Assembly: GCA_021568835.1 (NCBI GenBank)
Contig: JAKGSH010000010.1
Location: 2,728,001-2,792,000 of the forward strand
DNA: 64,000 bases
Direction of reading: 5' to 3'
Source: Streptomyces sp. Tue 6430
Lineage (GTDB): Bacteria; Actinomycetota; Actinomycetes; Streptomycetales; Streptomycetaceae
Shown here: positions 17,633-25,416 of the stretch, piece by piece
Layout of the letters: each line of letters starts with the position of its first letter
Numbering within the stretch: position 1 is the first letter of the stretch
Program-made: the position numbers and the translations under genes
Notes under the pieces: generated by a model
The model's database searches: none
Told to the model about the DNA's origin: nothing
What the model saw: the letters and a program-made list of their open reading frames with translations, nothing else

Positions 17633-18088
17633 TCAGCCGAACTCCTCGTCCGACAGCCCCTCCAGCTTCCTGAGCTGGTCGATCATGTTGGACACCGCCT
17701 GGCGGCTCGACTCCGAGAGGCCCGTCGACCGCAGAGCGATGTTCCGCGCGTCCGACTGCTTCAGCGCGTCCAGCAGGGCGAGCTGCTCGTCGATCTTGGC
17801 CGATTCCTCGTCGTCACTGAGGAAGTAGGCCGCGCTGACCCCGCAGTACTGCGCGAGCGCCTCCAGATGGCGCATGGTCGGGTTGGTCTTCCGGCCCGTG
17901 CGCAGCTGCCAGACGTAGGTGGCGCTGATCGTCTTCTCGCCCGCCGCGATGTTGATCGCCGTCGCGACCTCCTCGTTCGAAGGAGGCTTCTGGCCTGCGG
18001 GCGCGGTGACGCGCAGCAGGTGCTCCAGCTTCGCGGCAAGGTCGCGACCCGCCGGTTCCTGGGCCTTCTGCTCAGCCTCATCGCTCAT
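17633..18088 (-). CDS. XRE-family helix-turn-helix regulator
   Basis: A 151-residue DNA-binding protein. An N-terminal HTH_XRE domain (about residues 17-85) includes SNEEVATAINIAAGEKTISATYVWQL split across the two helices and the recognition-loop YVWQLRTGRKTNPT; the C-terminal part (SDDEESAKIDEQLALLDALK) is helical and probably dimerises. The ATG at 18088 follows GGGAGGG. It is convergent with the membrane-protein gene. A perfect 13-bp palindrome at 18125-18137 in its promoter is a good autoregulatory operator. It is the likely repressor of the protease/membrane pair, and a possible protease substrate. Confidence 0.8.
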   Translation of the reverse strand: MSDEAEQKAQEPAGRDLAAKLEHLLRVTAPAGQKPPSNEEVATAINIAAGEKTISATYVWQLRTGRKTNPTMRHLEALAQYCGVSAAYFLSDDEESAKIDEQLALLDALKQSDARNIALRSTGLSESSRQAVSNMIDQLRKLEGLSDEEFG

Positions 18089-18124
18089 GATCGGCCAGCC
18101 CTCCCTTCACATGAGGTCGTTCTC

Positions 18125-18137
18125 AGTTGTCAACTGT
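18125..18137. promoter_or_regulatory. 13-bp palindrome in the XRE regulator promoter
   Basis: CAGTTGTCAACTG is a perfect palindrome 37 bp upstream of the XRE start. Read on the minus strand it contains TTGACA, so it could be both a -35 element and a repressor site. Confidence 0.45.
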
Positions 18138-18182
18138 AGCCACGGTCGATGCGTCACTTCCAGAGGCGGAGTGGAACCGGTC

Positions 18183-19607
18183 CTACGTCGCCCCGCCGGG
18201 CAGGTCCCGCTCCGTCCCCGCCGGGAAGTACCGCCGGAACAACACGTACGACAAGGCGTACTGGGCCGCGACACCGATGCTCATCGACAGCCAGACCCCC
18301 TCCACGCCCAGAGCCGGGATCGCGCTCAGCCCGAAGGCCAGCGGGAGCTGGACCACCGCCCCCACCAGGGTCACCCAGAAGAGCGACTGCGCGCGGCCCC
18401 CTCCCGTGAACACCCCGCCGAGCCCCACCACACCGGCCAGGAGCAGCAGGTACGGGAAGAGATAGACCAACAGCACCGCACCTGAGTCGACGACTCCTGG
18501 AGAATCACTGAAGAGTCCCATGAGCGCGCGGCCGCCCACGGCGAGCAGGAGGCCGGCCGTCGCGCCGACCAGGGTGGCCAGCAGGATGCTCTGCCGTCCG
18601 ATCATGACCTCCGCGGTCTGTCCGGCGCCCCGGGCGCGGGCGGTGAGGATGCTGCTCGCCTGCCGGACCGCGTAGAAAGCCATGGTGACGAAGAACAGCG
18701 TCTTGATCCCGATGCCGTAGGCCGCGAGCGGGTCCTCCCCGAACCGGGCGACGACGCCGACCAGGACCGCGCTGATGCCCATGCGCAGGACGAAGTCGCC
18801 CGAGGCCGGAAGGCCGGTGTTCAGCACGCCGCGCAGCGCGGTCGGCCAGCGCAGGAGGGCCGGCGGGGCGTCGGTGACGTCGGTGAGTCGCTTGCGACGC
18901 AGCAGGGTGAGGCTCACGCACAGAGCGATCGCGCGGCCGATCAGCATGCCGAGCGCCGCGCCCTGCACGCCCATGTGGGGCAGCGGCCCGACGCCGTAGA
19001 TGAGGAGCGGGTCCAGGACCAGGATGAGGACGTTGGCGAGGATCGCCGTCCGCATCGGGGTCCTGGTGTCGCCCGTGCCCTTGAAGATGCCGTCGATGAC
19101 GTTCTGCGCGAAGAAGACCGCCATCCCGGGGAAGGCGATGGCGAAGAACTCCACGGTCAGGCGGAGCACCTCGCTCTCACCCCCCACGAGGAGGTGGGCG
19201 ATGGGCTCGCGCAGCACGAAGCCGCCGACGGCGACGATCGGGGTGATCACCAGCCACAGCACCCGGACGGCCCGCATGACCACCGGCACCTCGGCACGCC
19301 TGCCGCCGCCGAGAGCGTCCGCGATCAGGACCGTGGCGCCGACGTTGGCCATGAGGATCACGCCGAGGAGCACGTTCTCCAGGGTGGTGGCGACGGCGAC
19401 CGCGCCCACGGCGGCCTCGCCGAGGCGAGCCACCCAGACGGTGTCGATGATGCCGGCGATCACACCGGAGAGCAGCTCCAGATAGATCGGGACGCCGAGG
19501 TCGAGCAGCGTCCGGCGGGTCGTGGCGGGGGTGAGAGGGGCCGCCTCGCCGGGGGCGATGCGGGTGTCAGGTGCGGTGGACAAGGGCCACGACCTTTCCG
19601 ATGGCAC
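18183..19607 (-). CDS. MATE-family efflux transporter
   Basis: About 470 residues with twelve predicted transmembrane segments in two six-helix halves, as in MATE (DinF-like) cation-coupled drug exporters. Landmarks: LDLGVPIYLELLSGVIAGII, DTVWVARLGEAAVGAV, GMAVFFAQNVIDGIFKGTGD (the family's characteristic GDT motif after TM5), GVQGAALGMLIGRAIAL and GVEGVWLSMSIGVAAQYAL. The GTG at 19607 lies inside the upstream oxidoreductase gene; a TTG at 19583 is an alternative. The overlap implies translational coupling. It probably exports a small toxic compound under PadR control. Confidence 0.85.
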   Translation of the reverse strand: MPSERSWPLSTAPDTRIAPGEAAPLTPATTRRTLLDLGVPIYLELLSGVIAGIIDTVWVARLGEAAVGAVAVATTLENVLLGVILMANVGATVLIADALGGGRRAEVPVVMRAVRVLWLVITPIVAVGGFVLREPIAHLLVGGESEVLRLTVEFFAIAFPGMAVFFAQNVIDGIFKGTGDTRTPMRTAILANVLILVLDPLLIYGVGPLPHMGVQGAALGMLIGRAIALCVSLTLLRRKRLTDVTDAPPALLRWPTALRGVLNTGLPASGDFVLRMGISAVLVGVVARFGEDPLAAYGIGIKTLFFVTMAFYAVRQASSILTARARGAGQTAEVMIGRQSILLATLVGATAGLLLAVGGRALMGLFSDSPGVVDSGAVLLVYLFPYLLLLAGVVGLGGVFTGGGRAQSLFWVTLVGAVVQLPLAFGLSAIPALGVEGVWLSMSIGVAAQYALSYVLFRRYFPAGTERDLPGGAT

Positions 19608-20553
19608 GGTTCTCTTCCATGTGCCGGTGGGCGTCGGCGAGTTCGTCCAGCGTGAAGACCCGGTCGATCACGACCCGGCAGGCACCCGCCTCGACCTTGC
19701 GGACGACGGCGTCGAGGGCGGCCTGCGCCCAGTCGCCCCGGTTGATCTCGCTGCTGGAGAAGGTGGTGAGGGTGGCGCCGGAAGGGATGTCCTCCAGCGG
19801 CTCGAAGTCGGGGATGGTCCAGGTGTCGGAGAGGATGCCGGAGTTGCACACCCCGCCGCCCGGGGCGAGGACGGCGAGGGAGTCGAGCACGGCGGTGCCG
19901 CCGACGAGGTCGAGCACCCGGTCCGCTCCGTCCGCCCACACCTCGCGGACCGCGTCCCTGAGGCCTTCGCCCCGGTCGAGGACGACATGGTCGGCGCCCT
20001 GCGCGCGCAGGGCGTCCGTCTTGGCCGGATCGCGGGTGGTGGCGGCGGTCTCCACGCCGAGCGCGGCCGCGAGGGAGAGCGCCGCCATGCCGACGGACGA
20101 GGTGGCGGCGCGGATCAGCAGCCGGTCGCCGGGCCGGAGGCGGAGCGCTTCGAGCGAGCCGTGGGCGGTGAGCCAGGACTCGGGCAGCGCCGCCAGGACG
20201 GTCCAGGGAAGGGTGGATCTCAGCCGCATCAACTGGGCGGTGGGGAGCAGCGCGTACTCCGCGTAGCTGCCGTCGTACCTCCGGCCCATCCCGCCCATGG
20301 CGGCGGCGACGGCGGTGCCCGGGGGCAGGGCCGGATCGTCGGACTCCTCGACGAGGCCGACGCACTCGATGCCCGGGACGCGCGGCAGGGTGACGCTCGG
20401 GGACAGGCCCCGACGGGTGAACAGCTCGGAGCGGTTCAGGCCGAAGGCCACGACGCGTACGAGGGTCCAGCCCTCGCACGGGGTGGGGCGGGGCACCTCG
20501 CCGGGCCGTAACACCTCCGGCCCGCCCGGGTGCCGCAACGTCACCGCTCGCAC
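19567..20553 (-). CDS. Zinc-binding alcohol dehydrogenase/quinone oxidoreductase (MDR family)
   Basis: A 328-residue medium-chain reductase. It has the N-terminal VRAVTLRHPGGPEVL, the conserved VAFGLNRSELFTR (catalytic Asn/Arg of the quinone-reductase group), PGIECVGLVEE, the cofactor loop LLIRAATSSVGMAALSLAAA near residue 150 and C-terminal HRHMEENRAIGKVVALV. No catalytic zinc ligands are evident. The GTG start at 20553 follows a strong GGAGGTGG. It is divergent from the padR gene and overlaps the MATE gene downstream, so one promoter drives a reductase plus exporter pair, a common detoxification layout. Confidence 0.85.
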   Translation of the reverse strand: MRAVTLRHPGGPEVLRPGEVPRPTPCEGWTLVRVVAFGLNRSELFTRRGLSPSVTLPRVPGIECVGLVEESDDPALPPGTAVAAAMGGMGRRYDGSYAEYALLPTAQLMRLRSTLPWTVLAALPESWLTAHGSLEALRLRPGDRLLIRAATSSVGMAALSLAAALGVETAATTRDPAKTDALRAQGADHVVLDRGEGLRDAVREVWADGADRVLDLVGGTAVLDSLAVLAPGGGVCNSGILSDTWTIPDFEPLEDIPSGATLTTFSSSEINRGDWAQAALDAVVRKVEAGACRVVIDRVFTLDELADAHRHMEENRAIGKVVALVHRT

Positions 20554-20599
20554 GGTCGCGCCACCTCCCTCCGATCCATGATCCGCCGATACGCCCGGC

Positions 20600-20638
20600 A
20601 GCCTATCTCGATTAGTGCTACTCGAAAAGAGATAGGCT
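20600..20638. promoter_or_regulatory. Inverted-repeat operator between PadR and its divergent target
   Basis: Perfect 10-bp arms AGCCTATCTC (20600-20609) and GAGATAGGCT (20629-20638) around a 19-base spacer, in the 134-bp divergent promoter. PadR proteins bind such spaced repeats next to their own gene, so this is the probable operator for both directions. Confidence 0.7.
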
Positions 20639-20687
20639 GAAATGAGACACACGAGGGGACCACGAGAGGCCCCGCGGGAGGAGACCC

Positions 20688-21314
20688 GTGCTGACCCTTG
20701 CCATTCTGGGATTTCTGGCCGAACGCCCCATGCACGCCTACGAACTGCGGCAGGTCGTCTCCGACTTGATCGGACACAACCGTCCGGTGAGCGACGGCGC
20801 GCTCTACCCGGCGGTCAACCGACTGCGCGAGGCGGGCCACGTCGAGCGGCGGGCCGAGCCCGGCGAGGGCGCGCCCACCCGCCAGGTGCTCCACCTCACC
20901 GACAACGGGCGGGCGGAGCTGCTGCGACGGCTGGCCACTCCCAAGGAGACCGAGATCACCGACGGCGGCTCCTTCTTCACCCTGCTCGCCTTTTTGGGGC
21001 AGTTGGACGACCCAACCCGGCAGGCGGCCGTGCTCCGGCGGCGGCTGGACTTCCTCACCCGACCCGGCAGCTTCTTCCGCAAGGACGGAAAGCCCGCCCT
21101 CGTCAGGGATGTGGACGACCCCTTCCGGAAGGGGATGCTCCTGGTGGCCCGGGCCACCCGGCGCGCCGAGCGCGAGTGGCTGGAACAGGCCCTGCGGGAG
21201 CGGGGGGAGAGCGGCTCGGGTTCCGGTTCCGGTCCGGGGGCCGTTCCCGGTCCGGAGGACATTCCCGGTCCGGCGTCGGGGTCGGCGTCGGGGTCGGGGT
21301 CGGCGTCGGCGTAG
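20688..21314 (+). CDS. PadR-family transcriptional regulator
   Basis: A 208-residue PadR regulator. The N-terminal winged helix (residues 1-80) includes LAILGFLAERPMHAYELRQV, VSDGALYPAVNRLREAGHVE and a wing RQVLHLTDNGRAELL. The C-terminal Vir_C dimerisation part covers about 95-175. The last 33 residues are Gly/Ser/Pro only, encoded by a hexamer microsatellite, and look like a repeat-expanded tail rather than a domain. PadR proteins sense small phenolic or drug-like ligands and repress adjacent export genes; here the targets are the oxidoreductase and MATE genes. Confidence 0.9.
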   Translation: MLTLAILGFLAERPMHAYELRQVVSDLIGHNRPVSDGALYPAVNRLREAGHVERRAEPGEGAPTRQVLHLTDNGRAELLRRLATPKETEITDGGSFFTLLAFLGQLDDPTRQAAVLRRRLDFLTRPGSFFRKDGKPALVRDVDDPFRKGMLLVARATRRAEREWLEQALRERGESGSGSGSGPGAVPGPEDIPGPASGSASGSGSASA

Positions 21315-21329
21315 GGGTCGGCGTCGGGG
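21271..21329. repeat. Hexamer microsatellite (GGGGTC/GGCGTC)
   Basis: About nine consecutive hexamers of GG(G/C)GTC type. The first part encodes the Ser/Gly tail of the PadR protein and the array runs past its stop codon, so slippage here would change the length of the tail. Confidence 0.75.
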
Positions 21330-21471
21330 ACCGTTTCCGTTTCTGGTCCGACGCCGGCCCCGGCTCCCGAGGCCTGAGCGCGGGCTCCCCGGCCGGCGAC
21401 CCCGCGAACCCGGAAGGCCCCGTACGGATCCGGTGCCGCCCGGAGGGTACGGGGGCGCCGGACCCGTACGC

Positions 21472-22884
21472 CTACCGCACAGCGGTCTCCTTCCGGCGCC
21501 GTCTCCGCTCCCGCACCAGACCGATGGCGAGCACCACCGCCGTCAGCACCCCCGTGCCCACCACCTGCGGGCGCGAGGATTCCTCGACGGCGAGGAGCAC
21601 CAGCAGCGCGCCCATCGCCACCAGGGCCAGGATCGTCAGCCCCGGAAACCCCCACACCCGGAACACCAGCCGTTCCGGAGCCTCCCGTTCCGCCACAGCG
21701 CGCAGCCGCAGTTGGGAGACGGCGACGGTGATCCACACCACCAGGGCGATGGCGCCGACCCCGTTGAGCATCCACAGGAACACGCTGTCGGGCCACCAGA
21801 AGTTCAGCAGCACCGAGACGAAGCCGAAGAAGACCGACACCAGCACGGCCCGTCGGGGCACCCCGGAGCCGGAGACTCCGCGCAGCCAGCCCGGCGCCTC
21901 GCCCCGCTCCGCGAGCGAGTGAACCATGCGGGAGGCCGCGTACAGGTTGGCGTTGAGCGCCGACAGCAGGGCGGCCAGCAGGACCACGTTCATCACCTGC
22001 GCGGCGCCCGGCAGCCCGATGTGCTCCAGGACGGCGACGAACGGGCTCCGCCCGACCTCGCTGTCGTTCCACGGCAGGACGAGCACCACCACCGCGACCG
22101 AGCCCACGTAGAACACCAGCAGCCGCCACACCACACTGCGCATCGCGCTGCTCAACCCCCGCACCGGATCCTCCGACTCGGCGGCGGCGATGGTCACGAT
22201 CTCCATCCCGCCGAAGGCGAAGACGACCGCCAGCAGACCGGAGAGCACCCCTTCCCAGCCGTGCGGCAGGAAGCCGCCGTGCGCCGTCAGGTTGGTCAGG
22301 CCGATCGCGTCCTCGCCCGGCAGCGCCCCGACCACCGCCAGGCCGCCCAGGACGAGGAAGCCGACGATCGCCCCCACCTTCAGGACCGCGAACCAGAACT
22401 CGAACTCACCGAACTTCCGGACCGCGGCGAGATTCGCCCCGGTCAGTCCGGCCATGAAGACCAGCACCCAGACCCACGTCGGCACCGACGGCACCCAGCC
22501 GTGCACGATCACGGCGGCGCCGGCCGCCTCGATCGCCAGCACCACCGAGATCAGCGCCCAGTACAACCAGCCCACCGTGAACCCGGCCCAGCTGCCGAGC
22601 GCCCGCTCCGCGTGCGCCGAGAAGGCACCCGACGCGGGAAAGGCGACCGACATCTCCCCCATCATGCGCATCACCAGCACCGCCAGCAGACCGGCGCCGA
22701 GGAAGCTGATGAGGATGCCCGGCCCGGCGACGGCGATCCCCGCGCCCGACCCCACGAACAGCCCGGCGCCGATCGCCCCGCCGAGCCCGATCATGGTCAG
22801 GTGTCTGGCGCCCAGCGCGCTCGGCCGCTCGGACACGGCGGCGCCCGGGGCCGCCACCGGTCTGTTCTTCGTCGGGCTCGTCAT
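21472..22884 (-). CDS. Amino acid permease (APC superfamily, GABA/aromatic permease type)
   Basis: A 470-residue permease with twelve membrane segments. It has the consensus opening of the amino acid transporter family, RHLTMIGLGGAIGAGLFVGS, then FPASGAFSAHAERALG, GFTVGWLYWALISVVLAIEA, FAFGGMEIVTIAAAESEDP (TM6 region) and LSALNANLYAASRMVHSLAERG (TM8 region). The ATG at 22884 follows GGAGAG. It is the last gene of the leftward biosynthetic arm, 61 bp after the ATP-grasp ligase gene. I infer uptake of the amino acid used by that ligase, or export of the product. Confidence 0.85.
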   Translation of the reverse strand: MTSPTKNRPVAAPGAAVSERPSALGARHLTMIGLGGAIGAGLFVGSGAGIAVAGPGILISFLGAGLLAVLVMRMMGEMSVAFPASGAFSAHAERALGSWAGFTVGWLYWALISVVLAIEAAGAAVIVHGWVPSVPTWVWVLVFMAGLTGANLAAVRKFGEFEFWFAVLKVGAIVGFLVLGGLAVVGALPGEDAIGLTNLTAHGGFLPHGWEGVLSGLLAVVFAFGGMEIVTIAAAESEDPVRGLSSAMRSVVWRLLVFYVGSVAVVVLVLPWNDSEVGRSPFVAVLEHIGLPGAAQVMNVVLLAALLSALNANLYAASRMVHSLAERGEAPGWLRGVSGSGVPRRAVLVSVFFGFVSVLLNFWWPDSVFLWMLNGVGAIALVVWITVAVSQLRLRAVAEREAPERLVFRVWGFPGLTILALVAMGALLVLLAVEESSRPQVVGTGVLTAVVLAIGLVRERRRRRKETAVR

Positions 22885-22945
22885 GGCTTCTCTCCGGAAT
22901 CGGTCGGGAGGGTCGGAGTGTGCGGAGGCGGTGCGGGGACGGGGA

Positions 22946-24228
22946 TCAGTCGGCGTACACGGGCCTGAGGAGCTTGTCCGCGCCCTCCAGCGCCGCCAGC
23001 ACGTCCTCCCGGCGCTCCCCACGGGCGAGCACGAGGACGAAGCAGGAGACCGGGTTCTCCGGGTACTTGATCACCACGTGGTCGCCCGGGCCCGCCATCC
23101 ACCGCAGCGCGACGACCCCGGGCAGCGCCTCGGCGTCCGCGACGCCCTCGAAGCCCGCGATCTCGCCCGTGCGGTCGGCGAGGACCGGAGTGAACCCGGC
23201 CGGCGTCGGCTCCGCCTTCCCGACGAAGTCCACCGGCTCGCCCAGCACCGCGCGCAGGTACTCGCGCGGGCCCCACACGCCCGTGGACTCGCGGATCGAC
23301 TCCTGGACGAACGCGTTGGTCCCGCCCAGCCGCCCGTTGACCTCGATGATCTTCGGCCCGGAGTCGGTCAGACGCAGCTCCACGTGTGCGCCGCCGACCG
23401 TCGCGCCGAGCGCCTTCAGCGCGTCCACGGAGGTCCTCACCAAGGCCTCCTGGTCCGCCTCGGGCAGCAGCGACGGGGTGGCGTAGGCGCCCTCGATGAA
23501 GTACGGCTCCGCGAAGGGGTACGGCTTGTCGTGGATGCCCAGCGGGCGGTACTCGCCGCCGCCGTACACGAAGTCGACGGCGAACTCCTCGCCCCGACGT
23601 ACTCCTGGACCAGCACGCCCTTGGCGTCCGGATAGGCGTACACCCGGGCCACGTTGGGCACGGTGTAGTCGCCCTCGTCGAAGGAGTCGAGGTCGTAGAT
23701 GCCCGCGATGTTCTCGAAGGCCGCGCGCAGCTGCTCCTCGTCGACGACTTTCGTCACCCCCTGGCTGGCACCGCTCGCCTGGGGCTTGAGGACCAGCGGA
23801 TAGCCCAGCTCCTCGGCGGTGGCGAGCGCCTGGTCGTACGTGGTGACGATGCGGGTGGCCGGGGTGGGCACGCCGGCCTCCTCCAGACGCCGGCCCGTCA
23901 CGAACTTGTCCCGCATCGCGCGCACGGCCTCGACCGAGTTGCCGGGCAGGCCCAGCTCGGCGGCGACCCGGGCGGCCACGTGCAGCGCGCCCTCGTGGAA
24001 GGTGGCGACCGCGTCCACCCGGCCGCCGTCCGCCAGATGGGCGCGGACGGCGGAGAGGACCGCCTCCTCGTCGAACTCGTCGACGTCCAGGTGGATGTCG
24101 TACAGGCTCGCGTCGGCGGGGGGCGTCCTGGTCGACAGGACGATGTCGAGACCGAGGTCGCGCGGGGTGCGCAGCAGCTCGGGATTGGCCGAGGACGCGA
24201 TGAGCAGCAGCGTCCGGGACACGGACAT
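22946..24228 (-). pseudogene. ATP-grasp L-amino-acid ligase (BacD-like), apparent frameshift
   Basis: An ATP-grasp enzyme of about 427 residues, likely joining two carboxylate/amine partners via an acyl phosphate. From ATG 24228: Rossmann-like N-terminus (LLLIASSANPELLR), FVTGRRLEEAGVPTPA, the ATP-binding GYPLVLKPQASGASQGV, then after the break GIHDKPYPFAEPYFIEGA, the metal-binding KIIEVNGRLGGTNAF and a C-terminal region like LAL_C2 of L-amino-acid ligases. At 23592-23595 a run of four C's (plus strand) should be five: restoring one base gives QEYVGGEEFAVDFVYGGG. The break is in a homopolymer, so the gene is probably intact. It is in the biosynthetic operon. Confidence 0.75.
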
Positions 24229-24283
24229 GGGTTCCTCCGATGAGAGAGAAGGGCCGAGGCTGGAAGGGGGAAGGCCGACCGGT

Positions 24284-25141
24284 TCAGGGACGGCGGGCGT
24301 GGACGCGCAGCGCCCCCGGCAGGAGGTCGAGAGCCCGGCGACAGGCCGCCCCGTCCTCGCCGACCGCGACCGCCAGGGCCAGGGGCGCACCACGCCGTGC
24401 GCCCTTCGGCGGCCGGACCGGCTCCCCCGGCAGGGCGAGGGGTTCGACCTGCCAGACGCCTCCGGGGAGGCGGGTGTGCTCGATCAGGAGATCGTCCAGG
24501 ACGAGGTCCGCGTGCGGGTAGAGCAGCCGGATCCCGGCCGATGCCCGGCGCCGGGGCGCCAGTTCGGGCAGGGCGTCCGTCTCCAGCGTCAGGCGGACCC
24601 GGCCGAGATCCAAGCCCGTCGCCAACTCCCCAGCCCGCAGCACCGGATGGCCTTCGGGCACCTGCGCGAGCCCCAGACCGCGCGGGGAGCGCCCGTCCCG
24701 GCGGAGGACGGCGACCGTGAGGCCCCGGCGGGGCCCGCCCTCGAGGTGGAGGAGACGCAGGGTGTCGTGCACGTCCGGGCAGCCGGCCAGCGGGTCGGCC
24801 GCCTCCACCACGTACCCCCGGAACGGGTCGGCGCCCGCGCCGCGTTCGGGGTGCGCGACGAACAGCGGACTCACCTGCCCGTCGCGCACCGCCGACACGA
24901 CCAGGACCCGCTGGTCGCGGTCCTCGCCGGGCCGGGGTGGGGGACGGTCCTCGGGCCACTCGTCCGTGGGGGTCCGCGGTGGGGGCGCGGGGCGATCGAC
25001 CCCCGCGCCCGGTCGAGCCGCCGCGCCGGGTCCGACCGCCGCGTCCGGTCCGGCCCCCGTGCCCGGGCCGGCCGCCGTACGACCGGCTCCCGGGCCCCGT
25101 TCCCGTACCCGTACCCCCACCGTGCCCTCCCCGGTGTTCAT
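24284..25141 (-). CDS. Unknown protein of the biosynthetic locus, 285 aa
   Basis: I do not recognise this protein. Residues 1-75 are low-complexity Gly/Ala/Pro/Arg. The rest looks like a globular alpha/beta domain: RVLVVSAVRDGQVSPLFVAH, GYVVEAADPLAGCPDVHDTL, RGLTVAVLRRDGRSP, VRLTLETDALPELAPRRRAS and a C-terminal ALAVAVGEDGAACRRALDLL. It has no signal peptide, membrane helix or metal motif I can name. Its ATG overlaps the stop of the 92-residue gene upstream (ATGA), so it is translated with it and the carbamoyltransferase. It may be a tailoring enzyme or scaffold; the low-complexity start could be partly a wrong start. Confidence 0.65.
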   Translation of the reverse strand: MNTGEGTVGVRVRERGPGAGRTAAGPGTGAGPDAAVGPGAAARPGAGVDRPAPPPRTPTDEWPEDRPPPRPGEDRDQRVLVVSAVRDGQVSPLFVAHPERGAGADPFRGYVVEAADPLAGCPDVHDTLRLLHLEGGPRRGLTVAVLRRDGRSPRGLGLAQVPEGHPVLRAGELATGLDLGRVRLTLETDALPELAPRRRASAGIRLLYPHADLVLDDLLIEHTRLPGGVWQVEPLALPGEPVRPPKGARRGAPLALAVAVGEDGAACRRALDLLPGALRVHARRP

Positions 25142-25416
25142 CGCGGGCCGACGGCCTGGGTGCGACGACGGTCCTCCAGCGACCGGACGGAGACGGTGGC
25201 CGCGACCACCGAGGCCCGCAACGCGCCGAGGGCCTCCCGGGCCAGCTCCACCGGCTTGCTCCCGAACCGGTCGGTCTCGGCCGCCTCCGCCGCGACGGCG
25301 ATCATCCGGGCGCCCTCCACCGCCGTGACGAGCGCGTGGTCCAGGGCGTCGCCGCGGTCGGCCGCCGCGTGGAGCTCCGCCAGGAGGTCGTCGAAGAGCC
25401 GTGCCCTGGCGGTCAT
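25138..25416 (-). CDS. Unknown small helical protein of the biosynthetic locus, 92 aa
   Basis: A 92-residue, mostly helical protein: ARLFDDLLAELHAAADRGDA, LVTAVEGARMIAVAAEAAET and PVELAREALGALRASVVAAT. I cannot assign it to a family. It is about the size of a chorismate mutase, but the expected Arg/Lys active-site pattern is not evident. Its ATG overlaps the carbamoyltransferase stop (ATGA) and its stop overlaps the next ATG. This tight coupling on both sides suggests that it works with its neighbours, perhaps as a small partner protein. Confidence 0.65.
   Translation of the reverse strand: MTARARLFDDLLAELHAAADRGDALDHALVTAVEGARMIAVAAEAAETDRFGSKPVELAREALGALRASVVAATVSVRSLEDRRRTQAVGPR

Noticed and set aside
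25138..25416. AroQ-type chorismate mutase
   Set aside because: Right size and context, but the Arg/Lys/Glu active-site pattern is not visible.
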